Made by a program: the position numbers and the translations under genes. This document shows positions 12,335-24,100 of a DNA stretch of 64,000 nucleotides, one piece after another. Position 1 is the first letter of the stretch; each line of letters begins with the position of its first letter. The stretch spans positions 1,550,001 through 1,614,000 of the forward strand of contig JAIQDT010000107.1 in NCBI GenBank assembly GCA_021521415.1, read 5' to 3'. The notes beneath the pieces are model-generated. The model saw only the letters and a program-made list of their open reading frames with translations, was not told the DNA's origin and did not search any database. The DNA comes from Bidens hawaiensis (lineage: Eukaryota; Streptophyta; Magnoliopsida; Asterales; Asteraceae).

Positions 12335-12654
12335 TCCCCTAAACCCTAAACTATCATTCATTCCATCTTATTCTCTAACACTCCAAAACACACACACACC
12401 ACACACACCGCCGGCGGCCAAGGAGAGGAACGAACAAGATCCGAGAGAGGGAGAGCGATTAGTTGTGATTAAACAAGTTAAACGAGATCCAAACAAGCTC
12501 AAAAAGGTATGATTCTTGATCTTTGAAGTTTAAAGATCCAAGCTTTATAGTGTATAAACGACCGAAAACGGTTGGGGAGCGTAGTGGGTGATGTTGAACC
12601 ATAACAAGGGTGTTAAAATCGCCAAAATGCTTGATAGAAACCAAACAGCGGCTG

Positions 12655-12895
12655 GACTGGGCAACTTCGCCGCGAACTGGGCAACTTCGCCTTCAAAGCG
12701 ATAACTTAGCCTTTAAAGCGATAACTTCGCCTTCAAAGCGATAACTTCGCCTGAGGCCAAGTTCGCCTAATTGATAACTTCGCTTACGGCCAAGTTCGCC
12801 TAACGGGTAACTTCGCCTGAGGCCAAGTTCGCCTAATTGATAACTTCGCTTACGGCCAAGTTCGCCTAACTGATAACTTCGCCTAAAGTCAAGTT
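12655..12895 (+). repeat. TTCGCC-rich short-motif array in the LTR
   Basis: About fifteen irregular copies of AACTTCGCC and GCCAAGTTCGCCTAA alternate with AAGCGATAACTTCGCC. The array recurs in the 3' LTR (about 27888-28115) with scattered changes. It lies downstream of the TATA box, so it would be transcribed. No open frame is maintained. Confidence 0.8.
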
Positions 12896-13390
12896 TGATT
12901 AGAAAATAAATTAAAAACCTAATGAAAAATGAGTTAAGACAGTTAATGGAAATAAAATTTTTCCATTAAAGATAGAAATGCAATATGAGAAGTGATAGTT
13001 AATTGATACGTATACTTGTTATACAGTCAGCCGTGCACAACTGAAGAAAGGGATTACGATTAACGGTGAACGTAACCGTGTTCAGGTGAGTTTCTAGCCC
13101 CATTCCTTGTTATGTTTTCGGGGCTGTGTGCATACTCGATGTGTTGTTAATACATTTATCCTAAGTGATAAGTGTATGCCATATGTGATATATGTGATAT
13201 GTATGAATGATTGCTTGATGGTACGTGAACGATCTTCGGATATTGCACGTACTGTCAGGTTGTAACGCTATGTATAAGGTAAGTATGATATGTATGCTTA
13301 TGTGTATGAACGTAATAAAGTTAATAAAAGAAGGAAAAGATGGTTGTATGGTAACGAAGAGGGAATCGAACCCTACGAATATTCGAGAAC

Positions 13391-13612
13391 TAGGGACCAG
13401 ACCCTTATAATATCTGTGATGTTAGGGACCAGACCCTTATAATATCTGTGATGTTAGGGACCAGACCCTTATAATATCTGTGATGTTAGGGACCAGACCC
13501 TTATAATATCTGTGATGTTAGGGACCAGACCCTTATAATATCTGTGATGTTAGGGACCAGACCCTTATAATATCTGTGATGTTAGGGACCAGACCCTTAT
13601 AATATCTGTGAG
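13391..13612 (+). repeat. 32-bp minisatellite in the 5' LTR, seven units
   Basis: The unit contains GGGACCAGACCCTTATAATA and the array starts at 13393, 13425, 13457, 13489, 13521, 13553 and 13585. Units are contiguous with no spacers, so it is not a CRISPR array. The 3' LTR has eight units. Confidence 0.95.
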
Positions 13613-14073
13613 GTTATAGGGCGAAAGGCTCTTTTAAAACGTATGATTATGTATGTAAAGAAAGTACGAAGGTAAGAATGAAAGTATATGCACTTAGGTG
13701 TGTATGAAAGAAAGTTAAGAGGTTAAGTATGAAATGTAAGAATGTATTGTATGATTATGTGATTAACTAGAACTCACTCAGCGTAGCTGACTTTTAGTAT
13801 GCACGCAGGTGAGTAGGATGAGGCAGCTCGCTTGAGGAGACACGTGGCACTGAATAAGAGGCTGGCATCGAAAGACTCAAGACGTTTAAGTTTAATGTTT
13901 CGTTTATTTTGAAAGACAAAATGATGTTTTAAGACAAGACGTGTTTTGTTATGAAATGTTTTATGAAAGTTTTTAAATTCCGCGAATGTTTTAATTAACT
14001 CTGATATTTAGAACTGCGTTTATGAGTAAATCCAACAAGAAAGTAGGGTTGCCGGTGACGGGGCCTTACAAGT

Positions 14074-14085
14074 TGGTATCAGAGC
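14074..14085 (+). other. tRNA-Met primer binding site of the gypsy element
   Basis: A perfect TGGTATCAGAGC lies three bases after the LTR end; this is the standard minus-strand primer site of plant LTR elements using initiator methionine tRNA. Confidence 0.93.
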
Positions 14086-14472
14086 AAAGTTCGAGAGATT
14101 TAAGCATCCTACATGCTTAGACTCGAACAGAGAATGGGATTTAAGTAAGAAAGGAAAGAAGATGCCAGTTCAAGAATGCCATGTGTCGCTCAAGCAAGAT
14201 CAGTAAAGGTAAAGTGTATGATTAAATGATATATGTTAATGAGAAAGAAAAGATATGTGAACGTCAGGGATAGGAATAATTGATTGTTTGATTTGACTAA
14301 CTGCTTAAGTAGAACCAGCACAAATAGACTCATAAAGGGAAGTGTATAGGACATGGAAAGTAACGTGATCAGCTAATCACAACTGGCCACTGTTATTACC
14401 TGTTAGCCTTGCTATCCTTGTACTAAATAGTTTCTTGAGTGATGATGTTTGTGTTTTCCCTTTTAGAATACG

Positions 14473-15777
14473 ATGGCTGGAGCTGGAGACATTGTTGGAG
14501 CTGGAGGTCGCACTGGACGACGCGGCAGGCCTCGTCGTGTCCAGCAACCTTTGGTTGAGACAGCTTCCAACACCGAAGCTGAAGGAAGCGCAGCTGGAAG
14601 AAACCCGGAAAACAATGAAGGAGTTCAACTGGATCCCGCAATTCAAGCAGCTATTGTTCAAGCTGTAGCCACTGCTGTGAAGAATATTACCCCGGGAAGG
14701 TCTGCTGGAAGCCGTGAAAGAACTGTTGAAGGGGCAAGTGGTAATTGTGGGAAAGATGATGAGGGGGAAAAGGGTGATTCAAGTGAGGTAAGGTCTGTGA
14801 AAGTTGATGATAGGAAGAGAGGCCGAGACGGTTGCAACTATTAGTCCTTCAAAGGTTGTGACCCGCCTAAGCTGACCGGTTTAGGAGACGCAATCGCTAC
14901 TCTTCAGTGGATAACCGCCATGGATAAAATTATCCGAATCAGCGAGTGTCGTCCTGACCAAGCTGTCGGTTATGCCACCCAATCATTTGAAGATGAGGCT
15001 ATGTATTGGTGGGAGAGTGTGGAGCAGAGGAAGACCCGAGAAGAGATCAAAGAGATGAAGTGGGACGATCTGAAGGAGTTAGTGATGAAGAAGTTCTATG
15101 CTGACGCCGAGGTTGAAAGGGCGGAGATGAAGTTCCTAAACTTGAAAGCTGGGACGATGACACATCGTGAGTACACTACAGAGTTCAATCGAATGTCTAG
15201 GTTGGTACCCGATATGGTCAGCACTGAGGCTAAGAGAATCAAGTGTTATGTGAGGGGATTACCACAGAGAGTCCGCATGTTAGTCAGGACAAGTAAACCT
15301 GCTACTTTCGATTCTGCTGTCGAACTCGCAGAGATGGTCTATGCAGACCTGGCTGCGGATGATGTGGTGGTGGGAGACGAGAAGAAAGAGAAGAAATGGG
15401 CCGCTCCTGCTAAACGACCCGGTACTCAGTTATGGAACCCCAAAGATAAGAAGCATAGAGTGTGGGAGAAGAGATCGTGTAAGACCTGCGGAAAGATGCA
15501 TGGTGGTGAGTGCAAGTGGGGTAAAAGTTCTGGTGTTTGTCTCAAATGTGGAAAGGCTCACGGTGGGGAAAGCCGGATGGGGTCTAATGTGTGTTATAAG
15601 TGTGGGAAGTTAGGGCATCATGCCAATGAGTGCAGTTCAAAGCCAGCATGTTACAAATGTGGCAAGACAGGCCACATGGCGAGAGAGTGCACCGATGGTG
15701 AGGCTGGAGGTAGTGGGAAGAAAGATGCTGATCAAGCAAGACCGAGGACTAGGGCCTACATGTTGACCCAAGAGTAA
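14473..15777 (+). pseudogene. gag: Gypsy gag with an internal stop
   Basis: It encodes the structural Gag of the chromovirus. The N-terminus is Gly/Arg-rich (MAGAGDIVGAGG...); a Retrotrans_gag-type domain follows (YATQSFEDEAMYWWE and onward). The C-terminus has two canonical CCHC knuckles (CYKCGKLGHHANEC and CYKCGKTGHMAREC) and two degenerate upstream ones. A TAG at 14842-14844 interrupts the frame after about 123 codons, but the frame continues on both sides without shift. The TAA at 15775-15777 lies where related elements usually read on into protease; the downstream frame is the same, so this too looks like a point nonsense change, although a genuine Gag stop with readthrough cannot be excluded. 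Confidence 0.88.
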
Positions 15778-17691
15778 GCTAGACAGATTCCTGATGTTTT
15801 GACCGGTACGTTCTTAGTAAACGGCATTTCTGCTGCCGTATTTTTTGATTCTGGTGCGAATAGAAGTTTTGTAGCTACGACATTTAGTAAACTAGCTAAA
15901 ATGAAAGGCTGCCGAATGCCTGAAACTTTTGTAGTAGAAACTGCCAGTGACACTTCGGTTAAAATAACAAAAATGGTTAAGAACTGTAAGATAGAATTGG
16001 AAGGACATGAGTTCCCGGTTACCTTGTACGTTATGACCTTGGGAGGGTTCGATGTGGTTTTGGGTATGGATTGGTTGTCTGAGTTTGAGGCTCAGATAGT
16101 ATGTAGGAGTAGGATGATAAGGTTAAAGTCATTGGATGGTAGTGCGGTAACGGTTTATGGTGATAAGGAATGTTCTGGGCTTAATGTCATTTCGATGATA
16201 AAAGCCGAGGGTTTGCTAAGGCGAGGGTGTTGTGCCTACCTGGCGTATGTCGTCAACGCTACGGCCGAGACGAAAGAAATGAAAGATGTTCCTATTGTGC
16301 GTGACTACCCAGAAGTATTCCCTGAGGATCTTCCGGGGTTGCCACCGGGGCGAGAGATAGAATTTCAGATAGATTTAATACCAGGAGCCCAACCTGTCGC
16401 AAAAGCGCCTTACCGTCTAGCATCGTCCGAGATGAAAGAATTGATGTCCCAACTGCAAGAACTCCTCGACAAAGGTTTCATAAGACCGAGTGTTTCCCCG
16501 TGGGGCGCACCAGTATTGTTCGTGAAAAAGAAGGATGGAAGTATGAGAATGTGCATAGACTATCGTGAGTTGAATAAGCTTAGGGTAAAGAATATATATC
16601 CTTTGCCAAGGATTGATGATCTGTTTGACCAACTGCAAGGTTCAAGTTGGTTCTCACGAATAGATCTCAGATCAGGCTACCATCAGCTGAAGGTGAAAGA
16701 GGCAGACATCCCTAAGACAGCGTTCCGAACGCGGTATGGACACTACGAGTTCCTCGTAATGTCATTCGGTCTAACCAATGCTCCTGCAGCATTTATGGAC
16801 ATGATGAATAGGGTGTGTCGACCGATGTTGGATAAGTCGGTTATCGTCTTCATCGATGATATATTGATTTATTCAAAGAGCGAGTCTGACCATGCTGAGC
16901 ATCTGAGAGAGGTATTGGAGACTCTGAAGAAGGAGAAGTTGTATGCCAAGTTTTCGAAGTGCGCGTTCTGGTTAAGAGAAGTGCAATTTTTAGGTCACGT
17001 GGTTAATCCGGAGGGGATTACCGTGGACCCATCTAAGATTGAAGCGATAACGAATTGGAAGACTCCGCATAATCCGACTGATATACGAAGCTTCCTAGGG
17101 TTAGCTGGCTACTATAGGAGATTCATCGAAGGTTTCTCCAAGATAGCCGCACCACTGACCGGTATGACCCGAAAGTCGATAGTATCCAGTTGGGGAAAGT
17201 TTCAGGAAGAAGCCTTTGAAGAATTGAAGAAGAGACTCACGCAAGCTCCAATCCTTGCTCTACCCGATGGTGACGAGGATTTCGTTGTTTGGGCTGATGC
17301 CTCACATCAAGGGTTAGGTTGCGTATTGATGCAACGAGGGAAGGTGATAGCTTACGCGTCCAGACAGTTGAAGGTCCATGAGAGTACTTACCCGACGCAT
17401 GATTTGGAGTTAGCAGCTGTAGTGCATGCTCTTAAGATATGGAGGCATTATCTGTACGGTACTAAGTGTACTATTTATATAGATCATAAGAGTTTAAAGT
17501 ACTTCTTCGAGCAGAAAGAATTGAACATGAGGCAGAGAAGATGGTTGGAGTTGATTAAGGATTACGACTGTGAGATTAAGTATTACCCCGGTAAAGCTAA
17601 CGTGGTCGCTGATGCGTTAAGTCGTAAGAATGAGGAAGTCCTTGCAACAGTGAAGTCATACAAGCTGATCATGAACCCCATGCCTTTTTGA
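15778..17691 (+). pseudogene. pol: Gypsy pol: protease, reverse transcriptase and RNase H
   Basis: This stretch is in the same frame as gag. An aspartic protease site [11 protein letters not shown] lies near 15845. The RT has the LPPG and CIDYRELNK motifs, the [11 protein letters not shown] block, and the catalytic [10 protein letters not shown] near 16850. RNase H follows with [12 protein letters not shown] and the ending [16 protein letters not shown]. The open frame starts right after the stop at 15775-15777 (first Met 15799) and ends at a TGA at 17689-17691, after which integrase continues in another frame. RT and RNase H catalytic residues all look present, so the damage is limited to stops and the frame change. 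Confidence 0.92.
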
Positions 17692-17704
17692 AGAAATCAT
17701 CAAA

Positions 17705-19114
17705 GTGCAGTCAGAAGTGTTAGTAGATGAAGTGTTAGTAAAGAAAGAAAGGATTTGTGGCCAGCAAGATGAGTTGATGGAAAACACTCATGGAGTTAAG
17801 ACTAGGTTCGACCGTATGTGGATCCCACGCCATGGTGATCTTAGAAGTCGAATCTTAGATGAAGCTCATAAGTCAAGGTACTCAATCCATCCTGGATCTA
17901 CAAAGATGTACCAAGACTTGAAAAGAGATTACTGGTGGCCAGGAATGAAGAATGATGTAGTGGATTATGTTAGTAAGTGCTTAACTTGCTTACAAGTCAA
18001 AGCTGAGCACCAAAAGCCTTATGGGAAGATGCAACCGCTAGAGATACCTGAGTGGAAATGGGAACACATCACCATGGATTTCATAACTAAGCTACCTCGT
18101 ACAGCTAAGCAACATGATACCATCTGGGTGATTGTGGACCGTTTGACCAAGAGTGCTCACTTTCTGCCCATACGAGAGGCCATCTCGTCAGAAACGTTAG
18201 CAAGCTTGTTCATCAAAGAAGTTGTAACCAAGCATGGAGTACCGTTATCGATCGTGTCTGATAGAGATACGCGGTTTACTTGGAGGTTCTGGAAGAAATT
18301 CCATGAAGCTATGGGGACGAGGTTGAACATCGGTACGGCGTATCATCCTCAAACCGATGGACAGTCTGAAAGGACGATCCAAACCCTTGAGGATATGCTA
18401 CGTGCTTGTGTTTTAGATTTTGGTGGAAGTTGGGATGATCATCTGCATCTGGCAGAGTTCTCCTATAACAACAGTTACCATTCAAGTATTGGTATGCCAC
18501 CGTTCGAGATGCTTTACGGTAGACGATGTAGAACCCCGGTGTGTTGGGGTGAGATTGGTCAGAAAGAAATGGGAAGCCTAGAAGTGGTTCAAGAAACGTC
18601 TTCATGGTTCGATCAGATCAAAGCAAGAATGAAAGCCGCTCAAGACAGACAAAAGTCTTATGCAGATAAGCGGCGACGACCAATTGAGTTTAACGTTGGC
18701 AACAATGTGATGCTTAAGGTCTCGCCTTGGAAATGAATTATCCGTTTTAGAAAGAGGGGGAAGTTGAGTCCGAGGTACATTGGACCGTTGAAGATTGTAG
18801 ATCGTGTGGGTGAAGTAGCTTATAAACTGGGTTTACCCGATGAGTTAGAAGGAATTCATTCAACCTTCCATGTTTCCCATCTGAGGAAGTGTCAAGCTGA
18901 TGACACGTCTCACGTGCCATTGATGGACATTGAGGTTGATGAACAATTGAACTACATCGAGCAACTGATAGAGATCGTTGATCGCAAGGAGAAGCAGCTT
19001 CGTCACAAGATTATACCTTTGGTAAAAGTGATATGGAAACTCCTCAAGGGATCAGATGCTACTTGGGAAGCCGAGGATGAGATGCGCAAGTTTTACCCTA
19101 GTTTGTTTATGTAA
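17705..19114 (+). pseudogene. Gypsy integrase with chromodomain-like C-terminus
   Basis: This is in a different frame from RT, with the break between 17691 and 17705. The HHCC zinc region is visible (HPGSTKMYQDLKRDYWWPGM then CLTCLQVK). The catalytic core has the first Asp in MDFITKLP, the second in VSDRDTRF, and the Glu in TDGQSERTIQTLEDM. A TGA at 18734-18736 stops the frame; the same frame then continues with RYIGPLKIVDRVG (GPY/F-type module) and HVSHLRKC. The end, from IEIVDRKEKQLR to TWEAEDEMRKFYPSLF, matches the chromodomain at the end of Tekay/Del integrases, thought to guide insertion to marked chromatin. Not functional as it stands. Confidence 0.9.
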
Positions 19115-19143
19115 TAGTTAGGTTTCGGGGACGAAACCTCTTT

Positions 19144-19157
19144 AAGGAGGGGAGACT
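19144..19157 (+). other. Polypurine tract of the gypsy element
   Basis: AAGGAGGGGAGACT sits immediately before the 3' LTR start TGTAACATCC; this is the usual plus-strand priming site. Confidence 0.85.
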
Positions 19158-19523
19158 TGTAACATCCTAAAATTTTAATGTTGAATAAAGAAAGTTATGT
19201 TTAGTGATTTCGCGTTACTAATTATTTAATATCGAGTAAGGAGCGGATCATGAACTTAGATTAATTGAGATGGGTTAAAAGAGAATGAGCCTTAGGTCCA
19301 TGGGCTTTAAGGGATATAAATATCCCCTAAACCCTAAACTATCATTCATTCCATCTTATTCTCTAACATTCCAAAACACACCCACACCACACACACCGCC
19401 GGCGGCCGAGGAGAGGAACGAACAAGATCCGAGAGAGGGAGAGCGATTAGTTGTGATTAAACAAGTTAAACGAGATCCAAACAAGCTCAAAAATGTATGA
19501 TTCTTGATCTTTGAAGTTTAAAG
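19158..19523 (+). repeat. 3' LTR of the gypsy element, first piece
   Basis: It matches 12170-12532 with scattered substitutions and includes the TATA box copy (19315-19322). It breaks at the copia insertion; the last five bases (TAAAG) are the copia's target duplication. Confidence 0.93.
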
Positions 19524-20060
19524 TGTTGGGTTTTATACAAGATTATCAAAGTTCAAGTTAACCAAATTTAACTAGAAAACGCAACGGAAGCTTAGATTTT
19601 AAAACTTGTTATAAACATACCATTATGTTAAAACTAAAACCCAATGAACAAGGATCAAAATTACAAGAACAAGATGCTCACAAAATGTAAATTGTACCTT
19701 CTTCTACCTTTAGAAGAACAAGCAAGTTGTTGAAGATGATGGTGGATGAATGGCAAGCCTCCAAAGAAGAAGACCTCAAGAGTGTGATACCCCAAGCTAT
19801 TTGAGACAACACCAAGTGATTGCTAGGATTTATTGAACACTATATGAGCTCCCAAAGACCCCCAAAATTGCCCACCTTGAGCCGTGAGTTTGAGAGAGAG
19901 ATAGATAGGTTTTCTTGATTCAAAATTTGAATAATAATGCACACACTCAAGACCCCAAAATGCATGTAATCTTATTGGAGATGGATAAAGTTGTCATCAC
20001 ATGGAGACAAGGCATAAAAGGACAAACCTTCCACCCACATGGGGTGGCCGGTTTTGATAT

Positions 20061-20091
<31 letters not shown>

Positions 20092-20417
20092 GTTTTGTTT
20101 TAACCATTTAAAACATCTCCAATTATTTTATAAAACTCATTTTATAAAATGCACATACATTTATGTAATTATTTAACCAATTAAATAATTAATTTATATA
20201 AACAAATCATCCAGATAATTTATTTAAATCCTCAAGTGTGTTTGTTTAGAAAACCAATTTTCTAAACACGTAGTGTTCGGTATTCGTTTAAATGATCAAA
20301 TCATTAAAGAATACATTTGGTGTCGTCTAGCTTGTTATTGGGTATGACCCGACTTGGATCAAACACAGTTAGCCACATTAGTATAAGTATGTGTCTCGGG
20401 CACACGTAATTCCAACA
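19524..20417 (-). repeat. 3' LTR of the nested copia (894 bp)
   Basis: TG...CA ends and a sequence identical by eye to 26849-27744 apart from the T run at 20063-20091 (29 T). In element orientation this run is poly-A. An open frame across it (19915-20103) is chance. Confidence 0.95.
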
Positions 20418-20428
20418 ATCTCCCACTT
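20418..20428 (-). other. Polypurine tract of the nested copia
   Basis: On the minus strand AAGTGGGAGAT lies directly before the 3' LTR start TGTTGG. Confidence 0.85.
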
Positions 20429-21184
20429 GCACGAGATACATAGAAAATTAATGCAAGTGGTGAATACCGCCTAACAACAGTTCACCACCCCTAATGTGTT
20501 TGACGAAGTGCCATTCAATAACATCATCCCTTCAAGTTCCTTACTTGATATGATTTAGGTGAATCTATCATTATATCCCTTTGTTACTAGATGTCATGTT
20601 GGATCTAAGAGACATAGGCGATCATTCTCTTTACAATTCAACTTTATCAGGCCTTAGACATCTAAACTCTCAACACATAAGAGGAACAAATTCCTTCTTG
20701 ACTGTATACGCCTCTCACTATCACTTTTATACTCCACCTGAGCTCATCCTTATGTACCATCTTTTACGAATAGCGAAGGGGAGAGTCAAAGTGTAATACT
20801 TGGTGAAAATCAAGACCCAGTATACATCTCAGGTCTAAGGATAATATGAAATTCTCCTTTACTCAAAATTACTAATGATCAAGTCAATCGACTCCATGTA
20901 GTAATATTGAGAGCGGGTCAGTCCAATATTTGTATCCCACAAATATCTATGAACCTTGGCAGCAAACCTATGCTCCATATTCATTCCTCATGAATATCCA
21001 CCAATCCTAGTTCATAATAGTCTTGCTTCATATTTGTTCCCACAAATGTGATCGACTACGGACTTTTAGAATAAGATAACTTATTCATGGATTAAACATG
21101 CAAAATCAGAATTTAACTCAAGATCCCATAATCATATAAAAGAGTTAAATTACAAAAGTCTTTTAAACTTTAATACAAAATAGA
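20429..21184 (-). other. 3' untranslated internal region of the nested copia
   Basis: About 750 bases between the Gag-Pol stop and the polypurine tract. No domain is recognised; short frames on either strand have none. Confidence 0.7.
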
Positions 21185-24100
21185 TCAAATCCAATTACTA
21201 GAATATCGAAGTCCTAAGCCACTCGCATGACGCTCATGTTTCGGTCTTTCTAGGAGCTTCGTGAATGGATCCGCAAGATTTTGATCAGTTCCAACTTTGC
21301 GAATACATATCTTTCCTTTTTCAACTTCATCCCTTATGTAGTTGAATCTCCGCTCTATGTGCCTTGTCTTTTGGTGCGAACGAGGTTCCTTGATTTGTGC
21401 AATCGCACCCTCGTTGTCACAAAAGATTTCTAGGGGGTCTTGAATGGAAGAGACCACCCCTAGATCAGTAATGAATTTCTTCAACCATGCAGCTTCCTGA
21501 GCTGCCAATGAAGCGGCGATGTATTCTGATTCTGTAGTGGACAATGCTACCACTTCCTGTTTTGAGCTCTTCCAAGAGACAGCTCCTCCATTAAGAGTGA
21601 ACACATACCCAGACTGTGATCGAGAATCATCTCGATCAGTTTGGAAGCTCGCATCCGTGTAACCTTTTATAGCGAGTTCCTCCTCACCAGATCCATATAT
21701 CAGAAACATATCCTTAGTTCTCCTAAGGTATTTCAATATGCTCTTAACAGCCATCCAATGACTGTTTCCTGGATTCTGTTGATATCTGCTTGTCATGCTC
21801 AAAGCGCATGACACATCCGGTCTAGTACATATCATCGCATACATGATGGATCCTATAGCAGAAGCATATGGGATTTGTTTCATCATCTCTTGCTCACCCT
21901 TTGAGTTTGGACATTGAGCTGAACTCAATATGGTCCCTCTTTGAATAGGTACAAAACCTTTCTTGGAGTTTTCCATCTTGAACCTTTTCAAGATCTTATC
22001 AATGTATGTACTTTGGTTCAAACCTATCAAGCGCCTTGACCTATCCCTATAGATCTTTATTCCCAAAATATAGGCAGCTTCACCTAGATCCTTGATGGAA
22101 AATCTACTTCCAAGCCAAGCCTTAACGCTTTCCATGGTTGGAATGTCATTTCCAAATAGTAGAATGTCATCGACATACAATACTAAGAAGGTAATTATAC
22201 TCCCACTAGCTTTCTTATACACACAAGCCTCATCAGCGTTCTTGATGAATCCAAAACTTTTGATTTCTTCATCAAAACGATGATTCCAAGTTCTAGATGC
22301 TTGTTTCAATCCATAGATTGATTTCTTTAACTTGCATACTTTATTAGGATGTTTTGGATCGACAAAACCTTCAGGCTGAACCATATAGACATCTTCCTCA
22401 AGATATCCATTTAGGAAAGCGGTCTTGACATCCATTTGCCAGATTTCATAATCATAATGTGCAGCTATGGCAAATAATATCCTAATAGACTTTAGCATTG
22501 CCACAGGCGAAAAAGTTTCATCATAATCAACCCCTTGAGTTTGAGTGAAACCTTTAGCTACAAGTCTTGCTTTATAAGTATCCAAGTTTCCATGCATATC
22601 AGTTTTCCTTTTGAAAACCCACTTACTTCCAACAGCTTTGGAGTTGAGTGGTGGTTCAACCAATTCCCAAACTTGGTTGTCATACATGGATTGCATCTCA
22701 ACGTTCATGGCTTCAAGCCATTTGTCACAATCATTCTTGGACATTGCATCACGGTATGTGGTCGGTTCATCCGAATCTACCACGTAGCAACCTTCTACAA
22801 AAAATCCATATTTTTCAGGTGGATTGCTAATTCTACCAGATCTGCGAACGTTTTGTGTGTTTTGATCAACCACTTGATCACTTTCAACAACCTCTTGTTG
22901 AGTGCTAGTATCAACCAATTGTGTATCATCTTGTGATTCTTGATCCTCATCAAATTTCACTGTTCTACTATTAGTTCCTTCCTCAAGGAACTTAGTTTCC
23001 AAGAACTTACCCTTTCGAGCAATAATAACATTTTGCTCACTAGGATCGTAAAAGTAATATCCTAAATCATCTTTAGGATAACCTATAAAGATACACTTAG
23101 TGGATCGGACTTCTAATTTGTTTGGGGTGTATTGCTTTACATAAGCTTCACAACCCCAAACTTTTAAGAATGATAGCGATGGAGCCTTTCCATGCCATAC
23201 TTCAAAAGGTGTCTTCTCCACTTTCTTGGTTGGAGCCATATTCAATATGCGAACAGCGGAAAGTAAAGCATAGCCCCAAAATGATAGAGGTAAAGTGCTT
23301 CTAGCCATCATCGATCGAACCATATCTAATAGGGTACGATTTCTCCTTTCAGACACACCATTATGTTGTGGTGTTCCAGGTGGAGTAAGTTGTGAAATAA
23401 TTCCACAACTCTTAAGATGATCTTGAAAAACACCACTTAGGTATTCACCTCCTCTATCACTACGAAGTACTTTGATTGTGGTCTTGAGTTGTCTTTCTAC
23501 TTCAGTTTTGAAGTCTTTGAACATTTCAAAAGCTTCATCTTTGTGTTTCATTAAGTACACATAACCATATCGACTATAATCGTCAATAAAGGTAATGAAG
23601 TATCTTTCACCATTCCTAGTCATTGGTCTAAAAGGACCACATACATCCGAATGTATGATACCCAATAATTCTTTTGACCTTTCAAAAGTTTTATTAAAGG
23701 GTTGCTTTGTCATTTTGCCTTGTAAACAAGATTCACATACATCAAATGAATCATACTCATTTGTTTCTAGAATACCACTCTTGCGAAGAGTTTGCATGCG
23801 ATTCTTGCTTATATGTCCAAGGCGACAATGCCAAAGATAGGAATCACCCAAGTCCTTCTTGAGTTTCTTGGTGTTGACATTGTACATTGAACTACTATGT
23901 GACATACCACTTTGATCTATTTCATATATACCATTCATGGGTATAGCTTTAAAATAAAACATGCCATTCATCAAAACATGAATATCACAATTTATAAATT
24001 TAAGATCAAAGCCACATTGTTTTAAAAGAGACACGGAAATAATGTTTCTCCTTAACTTAGGAGCATACAAAACATTCTTCAAAATTACTTCCAAACCACT

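Larger units (their letters stand above)
12170..14070 (+). repeat. 5' LTR of the gypsy element (1901 bp)
   Basis: It starts TGTAACATCCTA and ends GGGGCCTTACA, matching both pieces of the 3' LTR. It contains, in order, a TATA box, a TTCG-rich array, a 32-bp minisatellite (seven units) and a conserved terminal segment. It retains 408 bases (12947-13354) that the 3' LTR has lost. Confidence 0.92.

Noticed and set aside
13391..13612. Regular 32-bp repeats that could suggest a CRISPR array
   Set aside because: Units are contiguous with no spacers, lie inside a plant LTR, and recur in the other LTR.
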